A stretch of 64,000 nt of DNA from Pontederia crassipes (GCA_030549335.1 CM060196.1:12229501-12293500), one strand, 5' to 3'; positions 24,785 to 36,674 are shown, counted from the stretch's first letter. A program made the numbers and translations. Notes: generated by a model not told the origin, from the letters alone.

Positions 24785-25242
24785 CAAATATATGAATAAA
24801 AAGAGCAAAAAAATGCTCTTTTGAATAAAACTAGGATTTTTATTCTATTGATTAGCATGAATAAAAATCAAGGGGTAACCCTTGCTTATTTGCATATACA
24901 TGAATAAAAGTCAAGACTTGCTCTTGTTTAAAAAAAAAAGAGAAACTCCTACTTTTGTTCACCATTGATTGAGCCATCAACATGAAAGTGGAAGCTCTTT
25001 GCCTCTGAAATTTAGAGAAATAAATGAAAATAGTTCATTTTGATTTAAATTTGCTTCAGTGACCTCTCAACTAGAACTTGGTTGGAAAAGTAAGAAAATG
25101 GGAGTTGGATATATGTGACACATTGAGTAAGCTAATTCTCAGCTCATGAACTCCTCTTTTGAACTGTTTGAATCTAATACTTTGTTCTTAAATTCTGAAT
25201 GTTTTGCTTGAGTACAAGCGATGATCTAAGTTTGGGGGACTT
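23441..25242 (+). other. 3' untranslated part of the gypsy element
   Basis: Non-coding DNA between integrase and the 3' LTR. It ends with the polypurine tract TTTGGGGGAC at 25231-25240 just before TGATAATTG at 25243. No env-like ORF was recognised. A microsatellite lies at 24708-24783. Confidence 0.55.
24708..24783. repeat. CA then TA microsatellite
   Basis: A long uninterrupted CA tract is followed by a long TA tract. Likely polymorphic. Confidence 0.9.
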
Positions 25243-26790
25243 TGATAATTGATTTCTAATTTATACTATATTTCTTATTATTTACTATAATCCTGAGGCA
25301 TTTATATATTAATAGACTAATTTTCCTAGTTAAATAATCATTACGTTAATTTTTGCATGTATAATATTTTTCCTTCATTATTTCTTTATTTTAAGTAAAA
25401 ATTTGATAAAGTAGTGTCCTTTTTATTAGTTTAGTTTGCTGGTGGTTGTTTTATTTGTGTACATGACCGCTGATGGTTGGGAAGCACATTTTGAGGATCA
25501 CTTTTGCACTAAAAGCCACTTGTCATTTTTTGATGAAGGATCATGCTTTGTTATCACCGAATATTCCTATAGTAAAGGTGAATATATGGCATAGTAAGAG
25601 GAAGAGGAACACTATGATCAGAAGGCTATGGTCAGTATAAAAAAAGGAGGAGGCTACAAAGAAAAGGGCGTTGAGTGGCTGGGCATTTTATTGAGAGAAA
25701 TCTACACCTAGAGTTTGAGGAGTCTCCAACAAAAAAGGAAGGAGTGAAGCTGACGATGTTGAGAAGTGAAAGTTTGCATTTATGATTCCTTCCTTGTTTT
25801 ATTCTTATTTTGATCTTGTAATGACTATGAAGAACTCTTGTCTATATTTGTGTGTGATGTTGAAACCAGTCATGTGTGGCCAATTCCCTTTGTTTTCTGG
25901 GAATGGTTGTGACTTAGAGCTAGTTTTGAGATGACACTCGAATCTTATTCTTATGCAATATCAGTTCTCTTCATTAAGCTTTTGATTTAATTTTATGATA
26001 GACTTTGAATGATAATGTTGAAATGATGGTTGAATTTAGGGCTATTTTTATGAATTGCTAACACTGTCTTCTTTCCTTGATGACTATAATCTAAGAAGAG
26101 GTGGTCTCTCCTTATTTTTGTGATTACAAAATCAAAATCATACCTCGTGATGATGTTTGCTAATATATGAGTGATAGTATAGTGATTGTGTTATATTATA
26201 GAACTGAGAGGTTTCTTTCATGCTGAGTTTTGATATGGGAAGTAGCAACTAGCTATTACTCTTTAGATTTGTGGGTTATTAAGGGTTCAAGAATGAGTAT
26301 AAATGTCGAGAGTTGAAGTCTTATTAACAGTGAGTTAGAATGAATGCTGATGAATTATATTATGGTTCAAGACACTAACTAAGAGCTTGTGTCTAAAGTC
26401 TTTAATTTATTCATGTGGGAGTATGTCACTTTCGATATTATTAGAATCCATGAACTGAATCTTTTATAAATTCCAACAATCATCTCATACAAGGACTTTA
26501 AAGAATTTCCATTCCTCGAAACTCTTTTCTCACTGCTTTGAATCTTTTTTACTTTTGCAGAATTCTTTTCTTGTCCTTAAACTAAAATACCAAAAATATT
26601 TGCATCCACATTTCTTGTTAGAAACTATACATTTTTCATATATTATGTTACCAATTCATTTTAGTCTTGTTAATACTCATATGTCTAGTTAAATTAGATT
26701 TCATTTTGCTACATTTTTTATTTTATAGGAACTAATAACTAGTTTGTAAAGCCAGTTCTAAACTTTAAAATCTTCGAGGATACGATACTC
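25243..26790 (+). repeat. 3' LTR of the gypsy element (3' border approximate)
   Basis: Begins TGATAATTG directly after a polypurine tract. The 3' end is set loosely at the GAGGATACGATACTCGGGG-like stretch near 26777-26797, which resembles terminal segments of Athila-type LTRs. The 5' partner LTR was not found, so length and target duplication cannot be checked. Confidence 0.5.
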
Positions 26791-28364
26791 GGGGCATTAC
26801 ACGATTTGTGCACTTACAGATTTGTGAAGGCCGAGGGTTTTGAAAACTTGTTTGAGACCATTCCTCTCATTCCATGCCTTTCATTTCACTTGATCCACTT
26901 ACACCCTAAGGCCCTACGCTCATCATGATGTCATTTCTACTCAGGCTCTTAGGGTGCTTATTCAATTTGATCGAACTCACATTTGTATGTTTGGCCTCCC
27001 TTGTCCCAAACCTGGTTGTGTTTCATTTGTCACCCATGGTTGACCTCATGCCTATCTTTCTCTTGAGAATGGTGTTCGTGTTGTGACTGGTGGGTGAGTC
27101 ACTCAATATAGCATTGACGAAATGCACTAATATCTCCACCCTAAGATGAAATTGGCATGCCACATTTTGAGCCACATGATTATTCATCGATCAAGCCACT
27201 TCACAGAGGTTACATTTTTTGATCTAATTTTTCTTCATTACCTCTGTCTTCGAGAAGCTCCATTTATTTATTTTGGCTACTATATCTTTTACTACATGGA
27301 ATACACCAAAATCAAAATTACCTCTGGAGCTCGAGGTAATCATCCTCTCTATTTTGGGTGGATTACACACATTCTTCGTACCTCAAGCATTGAGATTCCT
27401 ATTGAGGAGGATTACATCAAGTCTCGCTTGTGTGGATGTCATTAGTTCCAAGACTATGCATAGGAAGCATCTTCATTATTTAAACGATGCTTGGGTTTCT
27501 GAGAGTGATGCTATTGTTGGGGTCAGTGATCACCGATGGCGATGGACACAAGTCATACCACATGCTAGATTTGATCGGAGAACTCTCTCACCTCTACGCT
27601 GTGCACTCGCTGAGCCTCGAGGACCTTCGCAGGATGCCTTACGGAGTGCTCTGTCGACCTCTCATGGAGTTTACGGCCTGACCGCTCTTACTCATTAGGT
27701 GACACGTCTTGATCATGATGCTAGGAGGATGGGAGGGGATGTTAGCTATATTTTTACATCGCTTCAAGCATTCTATGCCGCACAAGATTTCGTACCTCGA
27801 GTCATTCGTGAGGATGACAACCCCAAGACATTAGTTGTGTGTCTTTTATCTTTTGGTTGTATCCATTTTTTATGATGTTAAAAGGGGGAGAAGTTTGGAC
27901 ATTGGATGTTGTACGTTTTATATTTATAATTTTACTATGTGTATTAGTGACATTCACCATTTTATAGTGTCTTTCGTCACATATATTAGTGTGCACACAT
28001 GATGGATGTATGTTGGACTATGTTGATCGTTGATGTATTTTGGACTAGATGATATATATAATGATGCTTATGTTATTTTGTGTCATTTGATTCTTAACAT
28101 GCTTATATTATTTATGTCAACTCTGGACAAATATGGCACAAAGATGGTGCTATATGTTGATGTTTGAGCTTATAGCAACTTTTGTCATAAGGTTTTGCGC
28201 CTTTATATTATCATTTAGTTTTATAACTTAAAATGTTATGAAGATCACATATTTAGGGGGAGAAAATTGAGAAATACATATATGTAGGGAGAGTATGCTT
28301 ACATTCCTTATATATTTTATTCCTTTATCGTCCAATTAGTTTGTCATCATAAAAAGGGAGAGAT
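26791..28364 (+). pseudogene. LTR-retroelement coding remnant (plant transposon protein-like)
   Basis: Translations around 27146-27445 (CHILSHMIIHRSSHFTEVTFFDLI..., WITHILR) resemble the loosely defined putative plant transposon protein domain found in retroelement ORFs. Further downstream, GGGGGAGAA purine tracts at about 27886 and 28255 and a final AAAAAGGGAGAGATC before 28365 resemble the region preceding SIRE-type copia LTRs. There are many stops. The family call is an inference. Confidence 0.4.
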
Positions 28365-29165
28365 CGTTGAATCCTATTCTTCACCTTCATGTTTTGATGA
28401 TAACAAATACAATTATACATAACCATAGCTAATTTATATTTGTGGATGACAGTATAACAGGACTACGTATTCAAAAGGATTCACAAAAAAGAAAAGAATG
28501 AAATATAAATTCAAAGTCTAACCGGTCGATCTACCGATTGAACCAATGTACTAGCTGTGATAACTTGAAGAAACTTACAAAAGTTCAACCAGCCACGTCA
28601 CCAGTCGACTGGTAACACAATCGATCGTGATAAGTAGCTTTGCTGGATGAAGATCAACCACACACTGATCGATCGCCTATACAACCAGTCATGATCAGTG
28701 GCTTCGACAATGGGAATGCATATGGACACCAATTAACTGATACCTCAATCGGCCAACATCAATGGCTTTGCCGGTCGACAAAAATCAAATTGAAGAAATC
28801 TGGAACGATCATATTGACTGGTCGACTAGCTAATATCATCGGTCAACTGATCACAGACTGAAGCATGAAGAAAAATTATCCAAACAAGGAGAATCATTCT
28901 AAAGTTTATTCAAGTAAAAAAATAAATAAATCAAGAGCTATACTTTGCAAATCATTTTCTCCTCTCTCTTAGCTTTATGTGTGAGCATCCGTTGTAAAAA
29001 GAAAGAGTTGGAAGAAATCTATGTCTACTCGTTGAAGGAATTTGAAAGCTTGTTGTAAGAAAAGGTGTGCTTTGCTTCTTGTGCGAAGAAGAAAGCATCT
29101 TGGTCTAAAAATGATAATAATCTCTTTACAAGAAAAGAGAAAGATAGTAAATTTTTGACGGTCTC
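28365..29165 (+). repeat. Copia (SIRE-type) LTR remnant
   Basis: Starts after a purine tract with TTGAATCC...TTTTGATGATAACAAA, the usual opening of this LTR class. It then contains repeated CCGGTCGA/CGACTGGT-like motifs (28520-28850) and a run resembling the end of such LTRs (TTGAAAGCTTGTTGTAAG). The 3' border is uncertain. Confidence 0.5.
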
Positions 29166-29264
29166 AAGATCAAGGAGTCGGAGTAGTACGTAGACCAAGG
29201 AGTTGGATGCCTAGTGGCATCAAACGGACCACCACTAGAGGCAGCGGATGAGTGCCAAAATGAC

Positions 29265-29530
29265 TGTAAATCTTTGAGACTTGGGACTTCCTCGAATGGA
29301 TGATCGCTGCATGGAATGGACGCCCGCTCCATTGAACGGATGCCCCCGAAGAATGAAATGGACAAACTAGAAGCTACTAGAATGATGACTAATTTTTGAG
29401 ATTTGTAACTTCCTAAAATGGACGATCGCTCCATGGAGCGAACATTTGCTAAAAGATGAAATATGCAACCGATAAGATGCTAGAATGGTCACTAATTTTC
29501 GAGAGTATGGACTTTTATGGAATGAACGAT
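29265..29530. repeat. Degenerate tandem repeat, about 105-120 bp unit
   Basis: Three diverged copies begin near 29268, 29389 and 29492. Each has a TAATTTTTGAGA-like start, then AACTTCCT..AATGGA and CGATCG or TGATCGCT..CATGGA. No coding content. Confidence 0.55.
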
Positions 29531-29589
29531 TGATTCATGTTGCGAACTGGTAGATGTACATACGATGCTATACACTTGTCATCCAAGCG

Positions 29590-29632
29590 TAGGATGCCAT
29601 GGCCAGGTGTGGGATGCCATGGCCAGGTGTGG
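29590..29632. repeat. Short tandem repeat, 20-bp unit
   Basis: ATGCCATGGCCAGGTGTGGG occurs twice in direct tandem, followed by a partial third copy. Confidence 0.85.
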
Positions 29633-29651
29633 GATGCCGTTGGTCCCAAGT

Positions 29652-30103
29652 CGTGGGGCAGAGCCACTCCGTGTGAGCCTCTGTGCATAGTGGGGTGTGA
29701 TCACCCAACGAGGACGTTGAGTCCCCTAAGGGGGGAAGGGTACATGATGTACGCTTTGGATTAGTCCCACGTGTATAAGTCATGGGAGAGATGCTTGGTA
29801 CATATGGGAACATGATTTTGGTCCGGTAGGACGCATTTTGATAAAACTGTGCGGGCTTAGGCCCAAAGCGGACAACATTCTACACAAGTGAGAGGATGTT
29901 ACATATGGTATCAGAGCCACTCCGCGTGTCTGTGCATAGTGGGGTGCGATCACTCAACGAGGATGTTGAGTCCCCTAAGAGGGGAAGGGTGCATGAGGCA
30001 CGCCTTGGATTAGTCCCACATGCATAAGTCAAGAGAAAGATGCTATGTATATATGGAAATATGACCTTGACTTGATAAGACACGTTTTATAAAATCGTGC
30101 GGG
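29652..30103 (+). mobile_element. TRIM elements, two units, truncated
   Basis: Internal region with a purine tract ending at 29740. A complete LTR (163 bp) occupies 29741-29903. The primer-binding site TGGTATCAGAGCC is at 29906-29918, an internal region follows with a purine tract ending at 29989, and a second LTR starts at 29990 and stops after 114 bp at about 30103. Same family as 10562-12185 and 12941-13249. Confidence 0.75.
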
Positions 30104-30381
30104 TGCCCTTTATCAAGCATCAAAACTGGAAATCATGTAAAATGGGCAACCATAACACGAAAAAGGATGATCGACTATATTTGAGTAACGACTACATTGT
30201 CAGAGTGGACAATCAATTTATGAAACCAGTGCCCGCTTCAGAAAAGATAAAATGGTCAATGACAATTTCCTTTGGCGAAACAGATGCTCGATATCGCAAT
30301 AGACATACACACTCTAGAAGGCTATATAAAGATGCCAAATACAAAAGAAAGTTAAAAAACATATATGAACATAATTCTTGA
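30104..30381 (+). CDS. Unrecognised ORF fragment (about 90 codons)
   Basis: An open frame begins exactly where the TRIM LTR is cut off and ends at a stop at 30381. The peptide is hydrophilic and basic at its C-terminus (RYRNRHTHSRRLYKDAKYKR), with a mixed middle (VDNQFMKPVPASEKIKWSM). It has no signal peptide or membrane segment, and I do not recognise a family. No splice context was established and the start is not defined. It could be a captured exon, a retroelement ORF relic or chance; the amino-acid composition looks more coding-like than most short ORFs nearby. Confidence 0.25.
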
Positions 30382-30395
30382 GATTTGAAGCATAT

Positions 30396-32122
30396 TGATG
30401 CATGCAAAATCCAACGTATTATTAGCTATGCATTTAATGTTATTTCAATTCATTTTCTAATAGCATGCATTATTTTATGAGTTTATTTATATTAATTTTA
30501 TAAAAATAAAAATATATCCAAATGTTATATTTTATTATTTAGGAAGCAAAAAAATTGAATTACAAAGTTACTACAGAAAATCACACTCAAATCGGAGTTA
30601 AAATAAGTTCAAAAAGTAAAAAAACAATGAAGTTGTCGAGGGCTAAAATTTGGCTGTCACCGGAGGTCCATGAATGATTTGTAATGGCCGTGAAATAGGA
30701 CTGCGAAAAGTCTTTAACGGACTGTTAAAATGCATTTTTTCATTATAGAAAAGCTGCCTGAGGCACCACCATGGTCAACCTATCATGGGCCATAAAATTC
30801 ACAGTTTTTATGTGAGTCACATATAAGGGCCGTGAAAAGTCTATCACAAGTCATGAAAACCTATTTCGAGTTCGGTTTAGACACTATTTAGGCCGTGAAA
30901 GTTATATTACAGATCGTGAGGAATATTGAATAAGTTTTGGATGAATCTTTGTAAGAATTTCAAGTGCACAAAGACTCTTACTCATGTTATGTGATCCTAG
31001 GATAATTTTGAAATATATTATGGACCAAATTTTAGAGTTTGACAATACCAAAATTTCAAAAGTAAATCAACACTAAATTTACCTTACTTTGCATGAAAAA
31101 TATTTATGTTTCTTCTCCGATCACATGAAAAATCTAAACTCCTATAAATAAAATTTTTCTACTATTTGAATAGAAGATGCTAGGGCCTGCAACTTGTCTG
31201 TGCTTTGAAGACAAAATCATGGGAGTAACTTAAAGAACAATCGACAGGACATTTTGTACGGTGATTTCAGACGAGGATCGTGCAATAATTTTTTGTTCCA
31301 TTTTAGAAAGTACTTTTAGTCTTATTTCATATTGGGATACATCAATTTTATGCTTTAAAGTTTTATCATTATGATCTTTGTAATCTGAACAATTTAGAAT
31401 AACCTTTTATCTTTTAAGTTTCAGTTTTATTTCTACAAGAATTTTATTATTAAGGAAAACTTGTGATCCTTCTTAGTGCTTAATTATAATTTGTTTAACT
31501 TTTAAGAACATAATCTTGTGTTTAAGTCATTTCATTAGTTTTAATTGAATCGTTACTTGATTATTAACTAGACAATGTGATCAATCTATTAATTTATTAT
31601 TTTCTTTAAGCAATTCATTTTGTAATCTCATAGAACTAGACGAAGTATTTGACTATGTGATCTGCGAAGTTGACTTGGGTGAGTGATTTGGTAGTGTAGG
31701 AATCACAACTCATAGCACTGTAATCTGACTAGAATTGAGAGTAGAGTCATTGAGTATTCTCATCTTATTAGGATTAAGAATAGTCGGTTTATTCCGTTAG
31801 GTAGACTATACTTTAGATATTTCTAATCCATCTAAAAGTTGAACTATCTTTCAGTTAAATTAATTGCTACAAAAGTAAAACAAGTTTGCTCTTAATCATT
31901 TTAATCCATCCTAAGATCTTAGACATTAGTAATTTAGTTTAGTTTTAATATTTTATTTTCTGCAATATTTTACCCAAAACATGTTGTCACTTATTAGTCC
32001 CTAAAATTAGTTTAGTTAAATAAATTAATTTCTTGTAGGTTCGACATTTTACTCATTACATTTTATTACTTGAACGACTGATGCACTTGCTAACAATATA
32101 ATTGTTATCGATTCTCGAATCA
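30396..32122 (+). mobile_element. Solo LTR, Athila-like, with 5-bp target duplication
   Basis: A 1727-bp element beginning TGATGCATGC and ending CGAATCA, flanked by CATAT on both sides (30391-30395 and 32123-32127). It contains a cluster of GGCCGTGA-like motifs at 30650-30920. No internal retroelement sequence is attached, so it is a solo LTR, the expected product of LTR-LTR recombination. Related copies are at 13250-14210 and 55490-56493. Confidence 0.85.
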
Positions 32123-32127
32123 CATAT

Positions 32128-32460
32128 TAAAAGCACATTTGAGCTCTAAATCCTACTCTTCTCTTTCCGAGTGAGCTAAATTGTAAAAAAAAAGTCTTGT
32201 GAGAAATCTTGAATTGTGAAAGCTTTTGAGTGATAAAAGGAAGTGCGCCTTGTCTCTTGAGGGGAGAAGAAGTTGTGAAGGTGTAAAAAATTTCTTCTTT
32301 GTCTGATTTGAACGAAGGAAGGTGTTAGTAAAATTTCTAACGATTTCGAGGTCAAAATCGAACAGTGTCAACAAACTCTTTCATTTTGTGTTTGTATTCT
32401 TATCTTCTAACTTTGCAATTATATTTAAATTAATTTTTCTCTCTTTTGAGGGTAAATCGG
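32128..32460 (+). repeat. Copia LTR fragment
   Basis: Motifs such as TTGTGAAAGCTTTTGAGTGA, GTGCGCCTTGTCTCTTGA and GAGAAGAAGTTGTGAAGG follow in the order seen toward the 3' end of SIRE-type copia LTRs. It is related to 28970-29100. The left part was separated by the solo LTR insertion. Confidence 0.4.
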
Positions 32461-32472
32461 ATATTTTTATAA

Positions 32473-33415
32473 GGATAAAATGGGTGTCCCCCATTTAAAA
32501 TGGGGGGACTGTCTATTTTCGGGCGCCCGTCCGATTCGGATCGGACGGGCGCCGATGGAAATACCGATTTTTTCCCTTAAACCGATTTGTTAAGTGCAAA
32601 ATCGTGTCCCCCCGCCGGTCGGTCCGATTCTCGATCGAACCGTCGTATATATCGCGCTCGCTACGGTAAAAAATGAGCCTTTTCTACCATCTCTCTCGCT
32701 CACCTCTCGCTTGGGCGATCGGCCGGCCACCGCACGACGCGCCTCTCTCGCGGGCGATCGGCGCGGCGAACGACGGTCTCCGACGGATTTGCGTGTCCCC
32801 GACGACCGGGTCTACGTGTCCCCCCATTCTTGGTCCCCAACGATCGGATCTGCACGATCCACGATGGATCTGCGTGTCTCCGACGAGATCCGCGCGATCC
32901 ACGACGTCCCCTCTCTCGCACGTCCTGGGCGACCGGATCTGCGTGTCTCCGACGAGATCCGCCCAGATCTAGGTGTTTCTGACCTAAGGTGCGTTCTTCC
33001 GACGTTTTTCCATTTTTCCGACCATCGATCTATGTTTTTCCAAGTTTTCCGACCACTTTTGTTTGTTTCCGACTAGGCCGCACGCTCGCCGCCGTCGCCA
33101 CTGCCTGGCCTGCCCCGCGCGCAAGATCCCAACCGCCGCCGCCGCGCCTGCCCCGCGCGCAAGATCCTGACCGCCGCCGCCGCCGCCGGCCCCGCTCGCA
33201 AGACCCCGGCCTAAGGTGTGTTCTCTCGACGTTCATCCATTTTTTCCGATCTATGTTTTTCCAAGTTTTCCGACGACATTTGTTTTTTTTCCGACCAGGC
33301 CGCACGCTCGCCGCCGCCGCCGCCTGCCCTGCCCCGCGCGCAAGATCCCGACCACCGCCGCCACCACCTGGCCTGCCCCGCGCGCTCGACCCCGACCGCC
33401 GCCGCCCCCGCTGAT
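32473..33415 (+). repeat. Left terminal inverted repeat of the MULE
   Basis: Inverse complement of about 37870-38812. The outer half holds a terminal palindrome and AT/CG-mixed sequence. The inner half is GC-rich with two direct copies of a block that starts CCTAAGGTG, passes through CCATTTTTCCGA and TTTTTCCAAGTTTTCCGAC, and ends in CCGCCG-rich DNA. Long ORFs here are by-products of composition. Confidence 0.82.
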
Positions 33416-33996
33416 GCCATCGTATGCATAACGACTATCACTGTCGTTCGTGTAATTATTTAAACACTTAGTAGTTGATCACCTTGTAATTATGTCATAA
33501 TCACCTTCAATTGTAAGCAGTGACCTTGTAATTATGTAATAATGACCTTGAAGCTTGATCACATTGTACTTAGTTAATCAACTTCATCATGTAAGTAGAT
33601 AATCGTGTAGTTAATCAACTTCTTAGGATTGGTCAAACGACATGAGTTAATGAATTTTTTAATTATTTCATGTGTAAATATGTTTGCTTAATAATTATCG
33701 TTTACAATGATACGAATTTTTAATAAATGTTTAACGCAACAGTGAGTAAAAATATTGTGGACATTGTTTACAAAAACATAGTTTCATGTGGTCATTTTAC
33801 ATGTTTAATTTTGTTTAATTGTTTGAAAATTTTGTAAATTTTACAAAAATATAGTTGCATTTGGCCATCATTTTTGTAAATTTTACACGATACGAATTTG
33901 TAAATTTCAATAAAAATTACTTTATAAAAAATTTTATGATTATGAGTTTGTAATTTCTAATGTTCATTTGTTTGTATTTTTTAGGTAATATTGCAC
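33416..33996 (+). other. AT-rich leader before the transposase
   Basis: Sits between the TIR and the transposase ATG. It includes imperfect repeats of CTTGTAATTATGT. It ends in TTGTATTTTTTAG at 33973-33984, a plausible splice acceptor 12 bases before the ATG, suggesting a spliced 5' leader. Confidence 0.45.
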
Positions 33997-36260
33997 ATGG
34001 ACGATGAGAATAGTATTAGTAACATGGCAGAATTGACTGAAGAATGTATGAATGAAGACGATATTGAACATGATACACTTGAAGAAGATGATGCTAATTT
34101 TGTCAAAGCATATGAATTACCAAAACCTTATGTTGGAATGCTATTTGACACAGATGAAGAAGCTTACAAGTACTATAACATGTATGCTAAACTAGTGGAT
34201 TTTTCTGTGAGAAAACAAACTTCACATAAGCACAAAATTACAGGAAAGGTAATCAATGTGAAGTATGTTTGTTCTAAGGAATGTCACAAGAGAATTAGAC
34301 AAGGACAGACACAAGCTTGTACACAAAGAAGAGAAGTTAGGGACGACTGTCATGCTCATCTATATGTGGTTCTAAGGCAAGATAAAAAATGGAAGGTGAA
34401 AAAATTTCAAGAAGAGCATAGTCATTGTCTGACAACTCCATCGAAGGTAAAGTTCTTAAGATCACATAATCAAAATAGTGCAACTTCTAAAGAAGCTATT
34501 GGTCATTTACATGTCTTCGGTATGGGTCCATCTAAGATTGCCAGAACCCTTAATATGTCTGGAGAACCTCTTATAACTACTCAGAATTATATTGATCATT
34601 TGAGAACAATAAGAAAAAGCACTTTCTCTATCGAGTGCTTGCAAATTATATATATATTTCAAATGAAAGTACATTCTGATCCGGGTTTCTTTCATAGTTG
34701 GGAGGTTGATGCGGATGGCACAGTTCTGAATTTTTTTTGGACTGATGGTAGGTCAAGAGATAGTTATTTGACTTTTGGTGACGTGGTTGTATTTGATATA
34801 ACATATCGAACCAATAATTTAAGAATGCCATTTGCACCATTCATAGAAATTAATCACCATTGGAGATCTTGCTTATTTGGGTGTGCTTTATTTGTAGATG
34901 AGACAGAGGAGACTTTCACATGGTTGTTTGAATAATGGTCTGAATGCATGTTTGAAAAACATCCACAATGTATCATTACAGATCAGGACATCGCGATGGG
35001 GAATGCCATACGTAAGGTTTTTTCACACACGAAACACATCTTTTGTACTTGGTATATCGCTAGAAATGCGATGACTCATCTACAGGATTTGTATGAACAT
35101 CCGACATTTAAGGAGTACAATAAGTGTCTATATGGATCGTCAAATATAGATGAGTTTGAAGAGGGATGACCCTCTTTGAAAGAAAAGTTTCATATTCGAG
35201 ATGGGCATTGGTTAGAAGTGATGTACAACAAACGTGAACAATGGATTTCTTTATATTATAAAGATGTCTTTACTACAGGTATGCGAACTACTCAGATGAC
35301 AGAAAGTATTAATGCTTTTTTTGATGGTTATGTCAATGCACACACTTCGCTTTCGCACTTTGTAGAGCAAGATGAAAAAGCTGTCCAGATTCATCGTGGA
35401 CGTGAAGAAAGAGAAGACTTTCAAACAATGAACTCACGACCTGCATACATTTTTAATAGTCCTTTGGAGGATCATGCAGGTAAGATCTACACACATGCTT
35501 CATTTTGTAAGTTTCAGAAAGAATATGCACAGTGTTTCGGTTTCACAATGCATAAGATTTACAAGGACATAGATAGATCTTACTACTCTATTTTTCATGG
35601 GAGGGATATTGATGAAGGAAAATATGTGGTGGAATTTAGTAAAGCTGAAAAAATTTATGCAAAATATTCATGCAAAAAGTTTGAACAAGAAGAAATTTTG
35701 TGCTCTCATGTTCTTTGTATTCTGCAAAAGAAAAGTGTGAGTTTCTTGCCTGAAGATTATGTGCTTCATCGCTGGACCATAAATGCTAGATACACAAAAG
35801 CACATGCCATTTATGTTTGTCAATCCACTTTCGGTGATAGCATATCACCCATTCAAAAATAAAATTATCTTGGCAAAGTAATCTATGGAAAGTACAAACG
35901 ATGTGTCTTATTTCACCTACGCATTTAGAATGCGGGGCGCCAACTATAAATGATCTCATCTTGAAAATGAGTGCGATTCATGTGTGGAGTGTATCTATAG
36001 ATGCAAGTGGATCAAGCACAAGCCACTTTCAAACAACTCAATTTAGCACTACTGACTTACCACTTAGTGAACCAAGCTCCATAAGTTTGCGAGACTTACA
36101 ATTTACGATCTGCGACCCACTTTGTGTGAAGTCTAAGGGTTGGCCTAAGAATGTTGCAAGGATGAAATCTGGCGTGGAAATTTCCATGTCACAAAATGAT
36201 TCCAGAAAGAGGAGTTGCGGGAAATGCGGAAAGCAATGACATGACAAATGAAAGTGTCCA
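33997..36260 (+). pseudogene. FAR1/FHY3-type MULE transposase, nearly intact but with stops
   Basis: From the ATG at 33997 one frame runs to 35862, broken only by TAA at 34933-34935 and TGA at 35167-35169. It has an acidic N-terminus, then a FAR1 DNA-binding (WRKY-GCM1-like) zinc finger (YVCSKEC..., DDCHAHL, EEHSHC; residues about 70-150). The MULE transposase domain follows with a likely DDE triad: Asp in VVVFDITYRTN, Asp in IITDQD and Glu in MTESINAFF. A SWIM zinc finger comes next (SCKKFEQEEILCSHVL), whose first Cys position reads Tyr. After a frame change, 35901-36260 encodes the FAR1-type tail (KSGVEISMS) and a CGKCGK...H....KC zinc knuckle broken by two TGA codons. It would bind and cut the TIRs. 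The domain order matches autonomous FAR1-type MULEs, from which FHY3/FAR1 regulators derive. Confidence 0.87.
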
Positions 36261-36384
36261 TTATTGTAGGTTCATTTACTTTTCATTTAACAAAAGTTTA
36301 ATTCATCTTCGTTTAACGAAAGTTTAATAATCATCTTCATATTTGACAGGGTGCTGAGAATGAAGGACATGACTGAAGACCACT

Positions 36385-36665
36385 TTATGTTGGAACCACT
36401 TTATGTTGTAACCTTTTAATGTTGGAAATTATTTATGTTGTAACCTTTTTATGTTGGAACTTATTTATGTTGGAACCACTTTATGTTGTAACCTTTTAAT
36501 GTTTGAACTTATTTATGTTGTAACCTTTTTATGTTGGAACTTATTTATGTTGTAACCTTTTTATGTTGGAACTTATTTATATTGGAACCACTTTATGTTG
36601 TAATCTTTTTATGTTGGAACTTATTTATGTTGTAAGAAGCTTCATGTTGTAACCTATTTATGTCG
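36385..36665. repeat. Minisatellite A in the MULE
   Basis: Tandem units of about 34 bp built from TTATGTTGTAACCTTTTTATG and TTGGAACTTA, several copies with small indels, downstream of the transposase. Confidence 0.85.
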
Positions 36666-36674
36666 AAATATGTT

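Noticed and set aside
23441..25242. Possible env-like gene after the gypsy integrase
   Set aside because: No open frame with a membrane segment was found; only AT-rich DNA and a microsatellite.
32594..33463. Several Arg/Pro/Ser-rich ORFs in the left MULE TIR
   Set aside because: They arise from the GC-rich TIR composition and recur in inverted form in the right TIR (37832-38638), in all frames.
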